Origin: Zetaproteobacteria bacterium | Lineage (GTDB): Bacteria > Pseudomonadota > Zetaproteobacteria > Mariprofundales > Mariprofundaceae | Length of the DNA stretch: 46,759 bases | Reading direction: 5' to 3' | Assembly: GCA_002746295.2 (NCBI GenBank) | Contig: NVWS02000034.1 | Span: forward strand, 1 to 46,759 | Shown here: piece by piece, positions 1 through 8,018 of the stretch | Layout of the letters: each line of letters starts with the position of its first letter | Numbering within the stretch: the stretch's first letter is position 1 | Position numbers and translations under genes: made by a program | The notes under the pieces: generated by a model | The model's input: only the letters and a program-made list of their open reading frames with translations | The model's database searches: none | What the model was told of the DNA's origin: nothing

Positions 1-159
1 CTGTAAATTCAAATGATTGTATGCCATAAGTTGCACCTCAAAATAACGTTGCCTTGTAGACTCGACTCTCACCCAAACCATGGGAAGAATGACGACTCTG
101 ACAAGATTGCACTTATGATACGAATTCAGGTTGTTGAATATCAATGTCAAAAGCATGAC

Positions 160-177
160 AAACACTTGGGTGTTTTT
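160..177 (+). terminator. weak hairpin upstream of the DUF4438 gene
   Basis: A 6-bp inverted repeat (AAACAC at 160-165, GTGTTT at 170-175) with a 4-base loop is followed by a short T stretch. It could end a transcript coming from before the window. The stem is short and the T run brief, so this is only a candidate. The rest of bases 1-212 shows no gene I can support. Confidence 0.3.
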
Positions 178-212
178 CATACCAATCGAGAGATTTACAC
201 GAGGGATAACAA

Positions 213-1094
213 ATGAGTTTAACAAGCAATAAAAACCAACTGGTGATGACTGCTGTGCAAGGTGGTGTGGCAGCCGCCCAACAGTGGGCGCCATTTGAAG
301 TCGGAAGCAATGGTGAAATTTTTTCTTGGCCTTCCACAGGTGGCATTACCTATAACGTCAAAATTGGTGATTCGGTGTTTGGTTGGGCAGGTGAACATAT
401 TGAAACAGGTGTTTCCAGTACCTTGGAGCATAAAAGTGCCAAGCGTGCCTCGGGTTATCAGTTTATGTCTTGTTGTGGCAACCAAGTTCGTGTGATTTCT
501 GGTGAAGCCAAAGGCGAGATGGGTACGGTATTGGGGCATCATGGTGGTGTCGATCATTTGATGCTGGATTTCCCTGATAGCACGCTCGAAAAATTAACCT
601 GTGATGATAAGTTTTTGGTCAAGGGACATGGGCAAGGCTTGAAGTTCATCGATCATGATGATGTCTATATTTACAACCTTGATCCTTTTCTTTTAGAACA
701 GTGGGGCTTAAAGGAACGGGAAGATGGTAAGATTGAAGTGCCTGTGCATGTGATTGTGCCTGAATATGCGATGGGCAGTGGTATTGGCGCATTGTCGGTG
801 ACCACGGGTGATTATGATATTTTATGTCATGATGAGAACATGGTGAAAGAGCATGGTTTGGATAAGCTTCGTTTTGGTGATTTTGTGGCTGTGTTGGATC
901 ATGATAACCGTTATGGACGCACGTATCGCAAGGGAGCCATCACCATTGGCGTGGTCATTCATTCGGATTCGCCGTTGGCAGGGCATGGTCCTGGTATGAT
1001 GACCTTGATGACTTCTGCGACCGATAAGCTTGTACCTGTGCTTTCTGAACATGCCAATGTAGGAAAGATTAGAGGGATTGGTCGCTTTGCATAA
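213..1094 (+). CDS. DUF4438 family protein
   Basis: A 293-residue protein with no signal peptide or membrane segment. It matches the DUF4438 family along its whole length, as I recall it from the Thermotoga protein of this family: a GGITYNVKIGDSVF block near residue 45, a WAGEHIE-GVS block, a GNQVRVISGEAKG-G block and, near the C-terminus, YGRTY-GAITIGVVIHSDS followed by GHGPGMMTLMTS. The family has a known fold but no established biochemical role, so no reaction is claimed. An AGGG-type RBS (gaggga) lies 6-10 bases before the ATG at 213. It is the first gene of a tightly packed operon; the next gene starts before its stop codon. Confidence 0.85.
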   Translation: MSLTSNKNQLVMTAVQGGVAAAQQWAPFEVGSNGEIFSWPSTGGITYNVKIGDSVFGWAGEHIETGVSSTLEHKSAKRASGYQFMSCCGNQVRVISGEAKGEMGTVLGHHGGVDHLMLDFPDSTLEKLTCDDKFLVKGHGQGLKFIDHDDVYIYNLDPFLLEQWGLKEREDGKIEVPVHVIVPEYAMGSGIGALSVTTGDYDILCHDENMVKEHGLDKLRFGDFVAVLDHDNRYGRTYRKGAITIGVVIHSDSPLAGHGPGMMTLMTSATDKLVPVLSEHANVGKIRGIGRFA

Positions 1095-1647
1095 GTTTTT
1101 TTTGATCGTGTCACTATCGGTTTGGGCTATGTCAGCTCAAGCTGCGGTATATCAATGGAAGGATGAGCAAGGTCATATCCATTTTTCTGATACACCACAT
1201 ATTGGCGCTAAAAAGCATGCTATTCAGCCCCTTCATAGCATTAAAAATCCAAGCTTTAATATGGATAAACAGGTTTTAGAACTACCTTATCAAGATGTGT
1301 ATGGGTCGATGATGGTGAAAGCACGCATCAATGATGTCTTGATGTCATTTATTTTGGATACAGGCGCAACACTGGTGGTAATTTCGCCAAATATGGCAAA
1401 ACAAGCCCATATTGATACCAGATATAGCAAGAAAATCATCTTGCAAACAGCCAATGGTTTGGTTCGTGTCCCTCAAGTCATGATTGATAGTGTGCAAGTG
1501 GGGCACTGGAGACAACAGCATATCCAAGCGGCAGTTAAAACTGTATCTGTGCAGAAAAATATCGGTTTATTGGGCATGAGCTTTTTAAAAGCCTATCGTA
1601 TGAGTATCGATCATCAACGTCATATCATTACATTGGAGGCGCGATAG
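1078..1647 (+). CDS. DUF4124 plus retropepsin-like aspartic protease, exported
   Basis: About 189 residues. A short hydrophobic N-terminus ending near SAQA looks like a Sec signal peptide. It is followed by a DUF4124-type segment (YQWKDEQGHIHFSDTP), a domain common in exported proteobacterial proteins. From about residue 85 comes a clan AA retropepsin-like domain with the catalytic motif FILDTGATLVVIS and a second hydrophobic-Gly block, IGLLGMSFL. Such single-domain aspartic proteases are thought to act as dimers. The only in-frame starts are TTG codons: 1078 (with TAGGAAAG upstream) or 1087 (with AGAGGG 10 bases upstream). It overlaps the DUF4438 stop and its own stop shares one base with the next start, so it is translationally coupled. 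The substrate is unknown. Confidence 0.75.
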   Translation: MVALHKFFLIVSLSVWAMSAQAAVYQWKDEQGHIHFSDTPHIGAKKHAIQPLHSIKNPSFNMDKQVLELPYQDVYGSMMVKARINDVLMSFILDTGATLVVISPNMAKQAHIDTRYSKKIILQTANGLVRVPQVMIDSVQVGHWRQQHIQAAVKTVSVQKNIGLLGMSFLKAYRMSIDHQRHIITLEAR

Positions 1648-2467
1648 TGTCTGAAACATTGCGTGTTGCCTGTGTACAAATGACTTCAAGCGATTCATTG
1701 GCACAAAATTTAACGGTTGCTTCTCATCGGATTCGTCAAGCAACTGCCTGTAAAAGTCAGTTGGTTGTATTGCCTGAAAACTTTGCATGGGTTGGTAAAG
1801 ATATATCTTTGTTCACGGCAGATTCGAGCAGTGTTATCAAGCATTTTTTGGGTGAATGTGCCAAACAATATCAAGTATGGATTGTGGCAGGTTCAGTGCT
1901 TTGGAAATCCAGTGAACATGAAAAACCTTTCAACCGTAGTTTGGTCATCAATCCGCAAGGCGAAATATGTTGTTACTATGATAAAATTCACTTGTTTGAA
2001 ACCGTATTGACGCATGAATTTTGGAAAAAATCGGATGATTGTCAGGTAGGAAAAAAGCCCAGTATATTTCATTTAAATGATGATTGGCATGTAGGTTTAT
2101 CGATTTGTTATGATCTTCGTTTCCGCGCCTTTATAATTTTTATACTGCACAAGGGTGCAATATTTTGACTGTCCCATCCGCTTTCACCTTGGAAACAGGG
2201 CAAGCGCATTGGGAAGTATTGTTGCGGGCTAGAGCCATTGAGAATCAATGCTATGTCTTGGCTGCGGCACAGGTTGGCAACCATGGTGATGCTCGCCGTA
2301 CTTATGGATATAGTATGATTATTGACCCTTGGGGTAAGGTATTGGCGATTCAAGAAGAAGGTGAAGGTGTGATTCATGCTGAACTTTCCTTGCATTTTAT
2401 CAGCGATGTGCATAAAAAGTTACCCAAGGTTAAACATGGAGAGAAAAAAAATGAACGAACATTATAG
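1647..2467 (+). pseudogene. carbon-nitrogen hydrolase (nitrilase/omega-amidase type), single-base frameshift
   Basis: The first part (GTG at 1647, RBS ggagg at 1634-1638) has the Glu of VVLPENFAW, the Lys of YDKIHLF and the Cys of SICYDLRF, the three catalytic residues of the nitrilase superfamily. After RF the frame runs into a stop at 2166-2168. Read in the shifted frame from about 2124, the sequence continues as P-RLYNFYTAQGCNILTVPSAFT and then LRARAIENQCYVLAAAQ and a normal C-terminus ending at 2467. One missing C in the run at 2123-2124 (TTCC where TTCCC is expected) explains it. The repaired protein would be about 273 residues, normal for bacterial Nit-type amidases that deaminate metabolite side products. 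Everything else is well conserved, so this is either a very recent mutation or a sequencing error. Confidence 0.85.
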
Positions 2468-2900
2468 CCCCTCTCGTGAAACATTACGCGCACATCGCCA
2501 AATATTTTGGGATGCTTGGCAAAAAGCACAAGCTGATTTACCGCTCAATGCTCTTGAAGTGCGTATTGCACGTGTGATTCGTATGCATCCAGAGTATCAT
2601 CCTTATTTTGAAGATATGGAAGACTTTTTGGAACGTGATTTTCAAATGGATGATGGCATGAATCCGTATCTTCATTTGTCTCTTCATTTGGCTTTGGAAG
2701 AACAAGCGGCCACCAAACAACCGCCTGAAATGGCTCAAGCATTGATTCAGATGGTGTCTGTTAAAAAAATGAATCGACATGATGCCTTGCATAAGATTCT
2801 TGAAGTATTGGCGGAAGTGATTCATCAATCCCAACGCTTGGGGCAAGAACCCAATCATCAAGCCTATGCATCACAACTTAAGGAGCTAACACGCACATGA
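2451..2900 (+). CDS. DUF1841 family protein
   Basis: 149 residues, starting at the ATG at 2451, which is preceded by ggagag. This start is chosen because the family begins with a motif like YSPSRETLR. Conserved DUF1841 features are visible: FWDAWQKAQADLPLNALE, then IRMHPEYHPYFED, and NPYLHLSLHLALEEQ in the middle, followed by QPPEM and a C-terminal helix with LAEVIHQSQR. The family is common in beta- and gammaproteobacteria and has no assigned function. It starts 17 bases before the end of the nitrilase frame and overlaps the next gene by four bases, so it belongs to the same operon. Confidence 0.85.
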   Translation: MNEHYSPSRETLRAHRQIFWDAWQKAQADLPLNALEVRIARVIRMHPEYHPYFEDMEDFLERDFQMDDGMNPYLHLSLHLALEEQAATKQPPEMAQALIQMVSVKKMNRHDALHKILEVLAEVIHQSQRLGQEPNHQAYASQLKELTRT

Positions 2901-3226
2901 TTCGTAGTATTATTGTCACACTTTTTTTCTTTTTTGGTCCTGCTTTATTGATGCTTTTATTACGCAATATATTTTTATTTTGGCAGTTTCGACGTGGCTT
3001 AAATCGCCAAGACCCTGACATCATTGATATTACCCCAAATAAGCATCAAAAAACACCACCCTCGCGCTTCTTTTTAGCCAGTGCAATCACGGTTGGATTG
3101 ATTTTTGCGTGGTTGGCTTGGTCGCAAATGCATAGTTTACCGCCGCATGAAGGTTTGCAATACATTCCTGCCCATATCAACCAAGAGGGTAAGCTTGTGG
3201 ATGGTCATTATTCACCTCACCCCTGA
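2897..3226 (+). CDS. small two-helix inner membrane protein, DUF6111-like
   Basis: 109 residues with an N-terminal hydrophobic helix (about residues 2-28), a basic cytoplasmic loop, a second helix (about 57-76) and a short tail ending LVDGHYSPHP. The layout and the tail pattern YIPAHINQEGKLVDGHY resemble small alphaproteobacterial DUF6111 proteins, but I recall that family only loosely. The function is unknown. It overlaps DUF1841 by ATGA and is the last gene of the operon. Only 34 bases separate its stop from the stop of the convergent flavodoxin gene, and I see no convincing terminator there. Confidence 0.5.
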   Translation: MIRSIIVTLFFFFGPALLMLLLRNIFLFWQFRRGLNRQDPDIIDITPNKHQKTPPSRFFLASAITVGLIFAWLAWSQMHSLPPHEGLQYIPAHINQEGKLVDGHYSPHP

Positions 3227-3260
3227 TTTTCTCGGTGGGGCTTGAAAAAGACTTATTTAT

Positions 3261-3806
3261 CTAAGCATGTCGTAATTTATGAGCCACACGACAAACATGT
3301 GCGCCATAACTACGGCAAGCGGTTAAAGCAGCATCACTGATAGTTTGTGGCATACCTTCATGGTTACCCGTGCGTGCGGCAACACCCCATTGAATGCCAG
3401 CATCAGCATATCCCAATAAACTTTTGGGAAAGCCAACTGCTATCATACCATGCTCCAATAAAAGTGAATGCAAGGAAATCAATGTTTGTTCGATACCACC
3501 ACCTGCACCGCCTAAGCCGCCTGAACAGGCAAATACTCCCCCCACTTTCCCTTCCAACAAATCTTCCATCCAAAGTTTGGATGTGCTATCAAGTAGTTTT
3601 TTCATGCCCCAAGCCATAGAACCCATGTGTACTGGTGTACCCAAAAAAATGACATCGGCACGTTCGAAATCACTTAACTGTGTTTGTTCAGCCGTGAGTA
3701 TATGCAGTGCCGCATCAGGAAAACTGGCTTGGCAACCTGCTGCAATGGCAGTTGCCATGTTTTCGGTATGACCGTAATCAGAATGAAATGAAATAAGAAT
3801 ATGCAT
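3261..3806 (-). CDS. flavodoxin-fold / WrbA-like FMN oxidoreductase
   Basis: 181 residues. The N-terminal beta strand is followed by the phosphate-binding loop SDYGHTENMA, which fits FMN binding in WrbA/flavodoxin proteins. The second FMN loop, LGTPVHMGSMAWGMK, and a Gly-rich third loop (CSGGLGGAGGG) are also present. The likely role is cytosolic quinone or other electron transfer; the donor and acceptor cannot be read from sequence. The start at 3806 is preferred because AAAGGA lies seven bases upstream; the longer frame to 3830 would run into trkH. It is the last gene of the DUF4390-ntrYX-trkAH operon, 11 bases after trkH. Confidence 0.75.
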   Translation of the reverse strand: MHILISFHSDYGHTENMATAIAAGCQASFPDAALHILTAEQTQLSDFERADVIFLGTPVHMGSMAWGMKKLLDSTSKLWMEDLLEGKVGGVFACSGGLGGAGGGIEQTLISLHSLLLEHGMIAVGFPKSLLGYADAGIQWGVAARTGNHEGMPQTISDAALTACRSYGAHVCRVAHKLRHA

Positions 3807-3817
3807 AATAAGTCCTT

Positions 3818-5254
3818 TTAACGCTTCCAAAACTCAGGAACAAGTAACACGAAAAATGTAAAAATCTCTAAACGTCCTAAAATCATGGCAAACAATAAGA
3901 TGAATTTACCCAAATCAGGTAAGTTTGTGTAGGTCGAAGCAGGTCCAACATCGCCAAAACCAGGACCTGTGTTGGTGATACAGGCGGCTGATGCCGATAG
4001 CGAGGTCAACATGTCCACACCTGTCGATGCCAATAAAATAGAAATGACAGCAAAGCAAACGATATAGAGTACAAAAAATCCCCAAAGTGCTTGAACAATA
4101 GTAGGGGAAAGGCTTTGTTCATTGATTTTAACATGAATCACCGCATGTGGATGGATCAACCTGTGAATCTCACGCATGCCTTGGCGAAATAAAAGAAGCA
4201 CACGAACGACTTTCATCCCACCGCCAGTTGAACCTGCACAGGCACCAATAAACATTGCCATCAACAGCAGCATGGATGTACCAGGTGGCCATTGAGCATA
4301 ATCACTGACGGCAAATCCCGTGGTGGTGGCAACAGCGACAGCATTAAAAATCACTTCATCCCAAGTGCCTTTATGGGTTGCTAGTGTGAGCGCCCCCACC
4401 AATAAAATTAAACTGCTTAACCATTTGAGGTAGGTGCGAAATTCATCATCGAAAAGGTAGGTTTTAAGATGAAAACCCTTGCGTAATGCTGCAAAATGAA
4501 GTGTGAAATTGATGCCTGCTAAAAACATAAAAAAAACGCACAAACCACGAATCCACAAGGAATCATAGTATCCCATGCTGCTATCATGGGTGGAAAATCC
4601 GCCAATGGCGACGGTGGTCATGGCATGATTGATTGCATCAAATGCTTTCATGCCAGCCATCCAAAAGGTGAGACCAGCGATGATAGTCATCCCCAAATAA
4701 ATGTACCACAATGCCTTGGCTGTTTCAGTGACGCGTGCGGTGAGCTTATCTTTAACAGGGCCTGGGGCTTCAGCTTTAAACAACTGCATACCGCCTACGC
4801 CCAAAAGTGGCATCACTGCTACTGCCAAAACAATGATACCCATACCTCCCAACCACTCTTGCATGGATCGCCAAAATAAAATAGCAGGTGGTGTGTGTTC
4901 TAAATCGGTAAGAATGGTGGCACCTGTGGTGGTCAACCCTGATGTGGATTCAAATAAACCATCAACCCAAGTGGTACAAGTCCCTGTTGTCCAGAAAGGA
5001 ATAGCTCCCAGCACGGAAAGGGATATCCAAGCCAAGACCACAATCAAGAATCCATCTTTATGACTTAAGCGTTCGGGTTTATCGCCTACATATTGTAAGA
5101 GAATCCCAATGCCAACAGTCATTGAGCCTGCAAGAAGAAATTGTAATGCATGTCCTGATGCATAAAACCAAGAAATTGCGGCAGGGATGCTCATACCAAT
5201 ACCAAATAAACTGGTCAGAATACCCAAAGTCCAAGCAACACCTTTAAAATGCAT
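3818..5254 (-). CDS. trkH: Trk system potassium uptake protein TrkH
   Basis: 478 residues, a polytopic inner membrane protein with about ten hydrophobic segments arranged as four M1-P-M2 repeats. The first filter region reads TSGLTTTGATIL, a later one TTGFAVSD and another ACITNTGPGFG. A Gly-rich STGGGMKVVR loop is also typical of TrkH/KtrB channels. It forms the K+-conducting subunit gated by the cytosolic TrkA protein, whose gene lies directly upstream with a one-base overlap (TAATG). Length is normal for TrkH (about 480). Confidence 0.95.
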   Translation of the reverse strand: MHFKGVAWTLGILTSLFGIGMSIPAAISWFYASGHALQFLLAGSMTVGIGILLQYVGDKPERLSHKDGFLIVVLAWISLSVLGAIPFWTTGTCTTWVDGLFESTSGLTTTGATILTDLEHTPPAILFWRSMQEWLGGMGIIVLAVAVMPLLGVGGMQLFKAEAPGPVKDKLTARVTETAKALWYIYLGMTIIAGLTFWMAGMKAFDAINHAMTTVAIGGFSTHDSSMGYYDSLWIRGLCVFFMFLAGINFTLHFAALRKGFHLKTYLFDDEFRTYLKWLSSLILLVGALTLATHKGTWDEVIFNAVAVATTTGFAVSDYAQWPPGTSMLLLMAMFIGACAGSTGGGMKVVRVLLLFRQGMREIHRLIHPHAVIHVKINEQSLSPTIVQALWGFFVLYIVCFAVISILLASTGVDMLTSLSASAACITNTGPGFGDVGPASTYTNLPDLGKFILLFAMILGRLEIFTFFVLLVPEFWKR

Positions 5255-6630
5255 TAAAAGAACTCCAAACGTACTTCGAAGAGTTTTTCGACTTCTTTGA
5301 GATTATGACCTTGAGAGACTAGAAGAACATGGTCATTGGGTTCAATGACAGTATGCCCATTGGGAATAATGACCTCATCTTGACGAATCACAGCACCAAT
5401 GACAGTGTTTTTGGGAAGAACCAAATCTTTCAAAGGTCTTCCTAAAATAGCGGAGGTTTTGAGTGCCTCTGCCTCCAAAACTTCCAAGCTTCCATCACCA
5501 AGTGATGACAAACCAAAAATGCGACCTTTACGAATATGGCGAAGAATAGTAGAGGCGGTTGTCAAGCGAGGGGAAACGGTGACTTCCAGACCAATTTCAT
5601 GACTTAAATCATTGTAAATACCACGGTTGATGAGTGTGACGATATGAGGAACTTTGTATTTTTTGGCAATCATACTGCTTAAAATATTGGTTTCATCATC
5701 ATTGGTGAGGCTTAAAAAATCATCGGTATTCTCAATCCCTTCTTCTTCAAGAAGCTTTCGATCCAAAGCATCACCTTTGATGATATGGGTTGAGTTTAAC
5801 TTTTCAGCCAACCAATCAGCACGGTTGGGATTACATTCAAACACAGAGACGTTGACATCCATTTTTTCAAGCTGTTGTGCAACCAGATAACCCACATTAC
5901 CGCCACCAATAATCATAGCTTTGCGTCCATGTTTGCGTTGTTGGCTGGTATCACCCCCCACTTTTTCCAATAAACTTTCGACATTTTTGGTGGCAACGGC
6001 AATATAAATACTGTCACCCGCCAAGAGTACCGTATCTGATTTAGGAATAGACCAATGGCGGTTACGTTCGTGTGCCACAATATAAGTAGGTAAATCCCCC
6101 ATGACTTCATGTAACTCTTTGAGTGCAATACCTGCAAGTTCACCTTTGGGTGGGATGTGCATCCCCAACAATTGAACTTTACCATCAGCAAATTCTTGTG
6201 CATCCACAGCTGATGTGATTTGAAAGCGTTTGATAATGGAATTCGCCGCTTCTTTTTCTGGACAAATCATCATATCGATGGGTAATTCATCAGGTCCAAA
6301 TAAGCCCGTGGCATTAATATAATCGGGTTCGCGAATGCGCGCCATCTTGGTCGTCACTTTGAAGAGAGAGTGTGCAACCTGGCATGCCAACATATTGATT
6401 TCATCATTGGTAGTTGCGGCAATGAGTAGCTCAGCATCGGCTGCGCCTGCTTTCTCCAGAACACTGGGGTGGGCTGCATGACCAAAAACAGTTTTAACAT
6501 CCATGGAGTCAGCCACACGTTGCAAACGTTCGGCATCATTATCAATGACAGAGACATTGTTACCTTCGGAGGCAAGCCGTGATGCGATATGAAAACCGAC
6601 TTCACCTGCACCAAGAATAAGGATATTCAT
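5254..6630 (-). CDS. trkA: Trk system potassium uptake protein TrkA
   Basis: 458 residues with two tandem RCK modules. The first Rossmann domain starts ILILGAGEVGFHIASRL with an acidic residue after strand 2 (SVIDND). The second starts near residue 238 with IIGGGNVGYLVAQQL. Each is followed by an RCK_C domain, the last ending with VLLVSQGHNLKEVE. This is the usual TrkA size and duplication. The protein binds NAD(H)/ATP and gates TrkH at the cytosolic face. It overlaps ntrX upstream by four bases and trkH downstream by one, so the pair is translated together with the NtrYX regulators, as in many alphaproteobacteria. Confidence 0.95.
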   Translation of the reverse strand: MNILILGAGEVGFHIASRLASEGNNVSVIDNDAERLQRVADSMDVKTVFGHAAHPSVLEKAGAADAELLIAATTNDEINMLACQVAHSLFKVTTKMARIREPDYINATGLFGPDELPIDMMICPEKEAANSIIKRFQITSAVDAQEFADGKVQLLGMHIPPKGELAGIALKELHEVMGDLPTYIVAHERNRHWSIPKSDTVLLAGDSIYIAVATKNVESLLEKVGGDTSQQRKHGRKAMIIGGGNVGYLVAQQLEKMDVNVSVFECNPNRADWLAEKLNSTHIIKGDALDRKLLEEEGIENTDDFLSLTNDDETNILSSMIAKKYKVPHIVTLINRGIYNDLSHEIGLEVTVSPRLTTASTILRHIRKGRIFGLSSLGDGSLEVLEAEALKTSAILGRPLKDLVLPKNTVIGAVIRQDEVIIPNGHTVIEPNDHVLLVSQGHNLKEVEKLFEVRLEFF

Positions 6631-8018
6631 GTATTGGGCTCCGTTTGTGTAAGTGTAAAACTTTTTATTTTGCGGTGTAGTTGTGTGCGTTCCATGCCTA
6701 TTTGTGCGGCTGTTTGACTGATATTCCAGTTGTTTTCATTTAAATATTGCAATAAATATTGTCGTTCAAATGCTTTGCGTGCGTTGCTGAAATTTTCATC
6801 ACTGATGGGTATTTCAACGTTTTTTTGCGGCGGTGGAACTTGGGCTACAGTCATATCAAGAGGGGGCATCTGTTCGATATCCAAGGTTTTTCCAGCATGT
6901 AAAATATGGCAGCGTTCAATGTAATTACGTAATTCACGAATATTACCGAACCAAGTGTAACGTTGCATGGCAGCAAGAACTTTTTCATCTTGGAATTGCA
7001 CGGGTTCGCCTCCCAACAGTTGGGATTGTTCAAATGCAAGGGTATGAATAAGTAGGGGCAAATCTTCGATTCGATCACGTAACCTTGGCATATGAATGGT
7101 GATAATATTGAGGCGGTAATAAAAATCTTCGCGTAATTTACCTGACTTAAGCAGTGATTCTGGTGAACATGATGTGGCACCAAGGACGCGCACATTGGCA
7201 GGAATACGTGTTGGGTTACCCAAGCGTTGAACCCTGCGTTCATGCATGGTTCGTAATATTTTAGCTTGTGTACTTAAACTCATATCACTGATTTCATCAA
7301 AAAACAAACTACCACCATGGGCACGTTCAAAGCGACCATGTTGGGCATGTAAAGCACCTGGGAATGCCCCTTTTTCATGACCAAAAAGTTCTGAATCAAG
7401 TTGACCCTCGGGGATACTGGCAAGGTTGATAGCACTGAAAGGCTTGTCTTTACGGTTGGATTGTAAGTGTAACATACGTGCAGCAACGGCTTTGCCTGTA
7501 CCATGCTCACCCAAAATCAAAACTGGGGTATCTGTCCTAGCGACCTGTTGAATCAATTGACGTACCTTTTGAATGGGGGGGCTTTCCCCAAGTAATTCAT
7601 GGCGCGTTTGTTGTTGAATATTATCTTTAAGTTCGTGATTTTCCCGTTGTAACTTGCGTTTTTCAAGCGCATTTCTCACCAAAACAGTCAGTTTATCAGA
7701 GGAAAATGGTTTTTCGACGAAATCGAAAGCACCTTGGCGGGTGGCTCGAACTGCTGTATCAATGGTGGCATGGCCAGACATGATGATGATGGGTAAATCA
7801 GCATCCATTTGATGCAAGCGAAGCATGGTTTCAAGTCCATCAATACCTGGCATCCATATATCAAGCAAGACGCAATCAACCGATTGTTTGCGGAAACGTG
7901 CAACCGCTTCTTCACCTGAAGGTGCTGTGCTGACGCGGTACATCTCATCTTCAAATAAACCTTGTAAAGATTCACGAATGGCAGGTTCATCATCAACAAT
8001 CATAATACTTTGATTCAT
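6627..8018 (-). CDS. ntrX: NtrX-like response regulator with GAFPGA instead of GAFTGA
   Basis: 463 residues. The receiver domain (1-120) has the acidic pocket DD9-10, phosphoacceptor D53 (LLDIWMPG) and K103. The AAA+ domain (about 142-370) has Walker A GEHGTGK at 170-176, Walker B SLFFDE near 237-242 and arginine-finger region REDFYYRL at 296-303. The loop that contacts sigma-54 reads GAFPGA at 217-222, so the essential Thr is Pro. A Fis-type helix-turn-helix ends the protein (NISQTAAQIGMERTQLHRK). It is encoded directly after its kinase ntrY with a four-base overlap. The name NtrX rests on this pairing. Alphaproteobacterial NtrX proteins often lack GAFTGA altogether, so this protein may act without sigma-54. 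Confidence 0.88.
   Translation of the reverse strand: MNQSIMIVDDEPAIRESLQGLFEDEMYRVSTAPSGEEAVARFRKQSVDCVLLDIWMPGIDGLETMLRLHQMDADLPIIIMSGHATIDTAVRATRQGAFDFVEKPFSSDKLTVLVRNALEKRKLQRENHELKDNIQQQTRHELLGESPPIQKVRQLIQQVARTDTPVLILGEHGTGKAVAARMLHLQSNRKDKPFSAINLASIPEGQLDSELFGHEKGAFPGALHAQHGRFERAHGGSLFFDEISDMSLSTQAKILRTMHERRVQRLGNPTRIPANVRVLGATSCSPESLLKSGKLREDFYYRLNIITIHMPRLRDRIEDLPLLIHTLAFEQSQLLGGEPVQFQDEKVLAAMQRYTWFGNIRELRNYIERCHILHAGKTLDIEQMPPLDMTVAQVPPPQKNVEIPISDENFSNARKAFERQYLLQYLNENNWNISQTAAQIGMERTQLHRKIKSFTLTQTEPNT

Noticed and set aside
1-212. Short coding frames and a tRNA-like segment near the window start
   Set aside because: No RBS-supported frame and no cloverleaf with T-loop sequence could be found.
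3213-3250. Terminator between the two convergent genes at 3.2 kb
   Set aside because: Only four C-G pairs (CCCC/GGGG) can form before mismatches, and there is no T run.
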